Shown piece by piece: positions 62,598 to 64,000 of a DNA stretch of 64,000 bases. Each line of letters starts with the position of its first letter. The stretch's first letter is position 1. A program made the translations under genes and the position numbers. This DNA is from Stieleria maiorica (GTDB lineage: Bacteria > Planctomycetota > Planctomycetia > Pirellulales > Pirellulaceae): positions 9,479,766-9,543,765 of the forward strand of contig NZ_CP036264.1 in assembly GCF_008035925.1 (NCBI RefSeq), read 5' to 3'. The notes beneath the pieces were generated by a model, which had not been told where the DNA came from, did not search any database, and saw only the letters and a list, made by a program, of their open reading frames with translations.

Positions 62598-64000
62598 ATG
62601 CGTTGTTTGCGATTCACGTTCGCGTTGCTGTGCGTCCTGCTTCCCCAGGCGTATGCGTCGCCGGTGGCCCGGGCGGTCGATGTATTGGCCGCAGCGGTGC
62701 TGGGGCCGGGCGACCAGCAGTACGGCATTGCGACGATCGAGCTGCCGCTGGCCAGCCCGATCATCGGCGAAGCACCGCGGCCGCTGACGGTCAGCAGCGA
62801 TTCGGGCCGGGTTTTTTATCCGGTCAGCGAGGACGTGGAGGTGCGAATCGTTCCCCCGTCGGAGCGGCCGGTGCCGGAGCCGGGTAACGGACGATTGCTG
62901 GGACGGCTGGGAAAGCTGCTGCGTGAGATCACCGACTCGGACGCTCCGACCAGTCAGATCGTCGCCAGGCGGGCGACGTTCTTGTTCAAGGGAACGACGC
63001 CGTTTCGAGTCCGACTGGCCGACGGCCTGGGAGATGTCGGTGTTTATGAATTGAAACCGACTCGCGACGCTGCCGTGTTTGGCGCGTCAACGGCCCGCTG
63101 GTGGCAAACCTATGCCGCCAATGCAAAGCAGCAAATCGACGCCGGCGATTATCCGCCTTGGGTGGAGAGTTATTTGGTGGCGATGCTGAGCGGACGGACG
63201 GGCAACCCCTTGCCGACCTGGTTCACCGAGACCAAGGACCAGGGCGATCCGTTATTGGCGACGCTGAAATACTTGGGCGGCGCCGAAGCGGTCACGCAGG
63301 AAGTGTTTCGCCGCACCGCCGCGGGTCTGACGGATGTCAATCTGCCGGCCGAGAAGCAATACGAGGCTTCGGAGTTGGTCGGATTGCCCGAAGGCCCCCA
63401 GTGGCAGACCGCGACGCCGGGACCGATCGACGACGATGTGGTCACCGAACCGATCGCTTCGCGTGTCCCGCCGGAGTGTTTTTATCTGCGGTTCGGGGAG
63501 TTCAACAATTACCTGTGGTTCCTGGATCTGGCCCAGGAGTACGGCGGGGATGTGGGTCGAATGGTCAAGCTGCGTGGGACCGAAGTGCAAGCGACGGCTC
63601 GATTCCAGCGGCAGATTTCGGTCAAGATCAATCAATTGTCGCGAACTCTGGGGCCGACGGTCGTTTTGGACCAAGCGGTGATCGGCCGCGATCTGTTCAC
63701 GTCTGACGGCGCGACGATGGGCGTGATCATGAAATCCGCCAATGCGTTTCTGCTGCGTTCATCCCTGACGTCGGACCGTTCCAATCGGGCCCGCAGCGAC
63801 GACGCGGTGACGTTGAAGACCGTCACGATCGCCGGGCGCGAGGTGTCGTTTTTGGCCAGTGCGGACAATTCGGTGCGATCATTTCTGGCCGAAGACGACG
63901 GTTATTTTTTGATCACCAACAGCGAGACGTTGGTACGACGTTTTTTCGAAGTCGGCCAGAGCGGCGAGTCGCTGGCGGCAACCGATTCGTTTCGACTGTC
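62598..64000 (+). CDS. Secreted hypothetical protein, 3' end outside the window
   Basis: The frame is open from ATG 62598 to the window edge, at least 467 residues. A Sec signal (MRCLRFTFALLCVLLPQAYA) is followed by a domain with GIATIELPLASPIIGEAPRP and a beta-rich body (FKGTTPFRVRLADGLGDVGV; then CFYLRFGEFNNYLWFLDLAQ and SDGATMGVIMKSANAFLLRS). I do not recognise the family; the pattern recalls large planctomycete envelope proteins. It is divergent from argH with a gap of about 180 bases, so it has its own promoter. Length and end unknown. Confidence 0.8.
   Translation, partial: MRCLRFTFALLCVLLPQAYASPVARAVDVLAAAVLGPGDQQYGIATIELPLASPIIGEAPRPLTVSSDSGRVFYPVSEDVEVRIVPPSERPVPEPGNGRLLGRLGKLLREITDSDAPTSQIVARRATFLFKGTTPFRVRLADGLGDVGVYELKPTRDAAVFGASTARWWQTYAANAKQQIDAGDYPPWVESYLVAMLSGRTGNPLPTWFTETKDQGDPLLATLKYLGGAEAVTQEVFRRTAAGLTDVNLPAEKQYEASELVGLPEGPQWQTATPGPIDDDVVTEPIASRVPPECFYLRFGEFNNYLWFLDLAQEYGGDVGRMVKLRGTEVQATARFQRQISVKINQLSRTLGPTVVLDQAVIGRDLFTSDGATMGVIMKSANAFLLRSSLTSDRSNRARSDDAVTLKTVTIAGREVSFLASADNSVRSFLAEDDGYFLITNSETLVRRFFEVGQSGESLAATDSFRL

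Overview
The window looks like chromosomal DNA of a planctomycete, most likely a marine Pirellulaceae-type bacterium related to Rhodopirellula or Stieleria. The markers are a DUF1592/DUF1588/DUF1585 cytochrome-like gene, a giant secreted protein beginning with the LEPR-XLL motif and ending in a dockerin, four formylglycine-type sulfatases, a receptor Ser/Thr kinase carrying a TIGR03067 domain, SHD1 and trypsin-like proteins, and ECF sigma factors paired with FecR-LamG membrane proteins. The species is an inference; no rRNA or tRNA gene was seen.

Layout. 1-1.1 kb: end of a probable ISAs1-type insertion abutting a 5'-truncated DUF1592 gene. 1.2-6.9 kb (minus): an operon of an alpha/beta hydrolase, enoyl-CoA hydratase, class III CoA-transferase, sulfatase and Nramp-like transporter. 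7.1-9.3 kb (plus): a divergent ECF sigma/FecR-LamG pair. 9.4-13.8 kb: transposase remnant, DUF1569 protein, ICMT-like membrane methyltransferase, secreted nitrilase-fold hydrolase. 14.1-19.1 kb: a 1655-residue LEPR-XLL/CotH/lamin-tail/dockerin protein. 19.3-24.3 kb: two convergent secreted trypsin-fold proteins, one with three protease-like modules of which only the middle keeps a triad. 24.5-30 kb: small hypothetical, Gfo/Idh/MocA oxidoreductase, T4-lysozyme-like protein, Kef-type antiporter. 30-40 kb: a repeat-rich zone of decaying genes (GNAT, AAA ATPase, ferredoxin, kinase, RND permease and others) among intact genes (ADP-ribosylglycohydrolase, M28 peptidase, DUF1186/SEC-C, thiamine-binding protein). 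40-49 kb: a second ECF/FecR-LamG pair followed by a GH43-like protein and three sulfatases. 49-57 kb: secreted HAD protein, an Hsp20 pair behind a near-perfect sigma-54 promoter, a macrodomain-like protein, and a large Ser/Thr kinase divergent from an ECF sigma factor. 57-61 kb: DoxX, MarR, alkylsulfatase-like MBL hydrolase and GH16 lipoprotein operon. 61-64 kb: argH and a secreted protein cut by the window end.

How the genes fit together. Much of the window serves use of sulfated polysaccharide: two sulfatase loci each sit beside an ECF sigma factor plus a membrane FecR-LamG protein, which suggests that the LamG domain senses carbohydrate and releases sigma. A third locus couples a GH16 enzyme and an alkylsulfatase-like hydrolase to MarR control. 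The intergenic DNA carries several different palindromic or inverted-repeat families, including a MITE-like family whose three copies share 31-bp terminal repeats but seem to hold unrelated cores. These repeats, with the internally deleted genes, make 30-40 kb the most rearranged part of the window.
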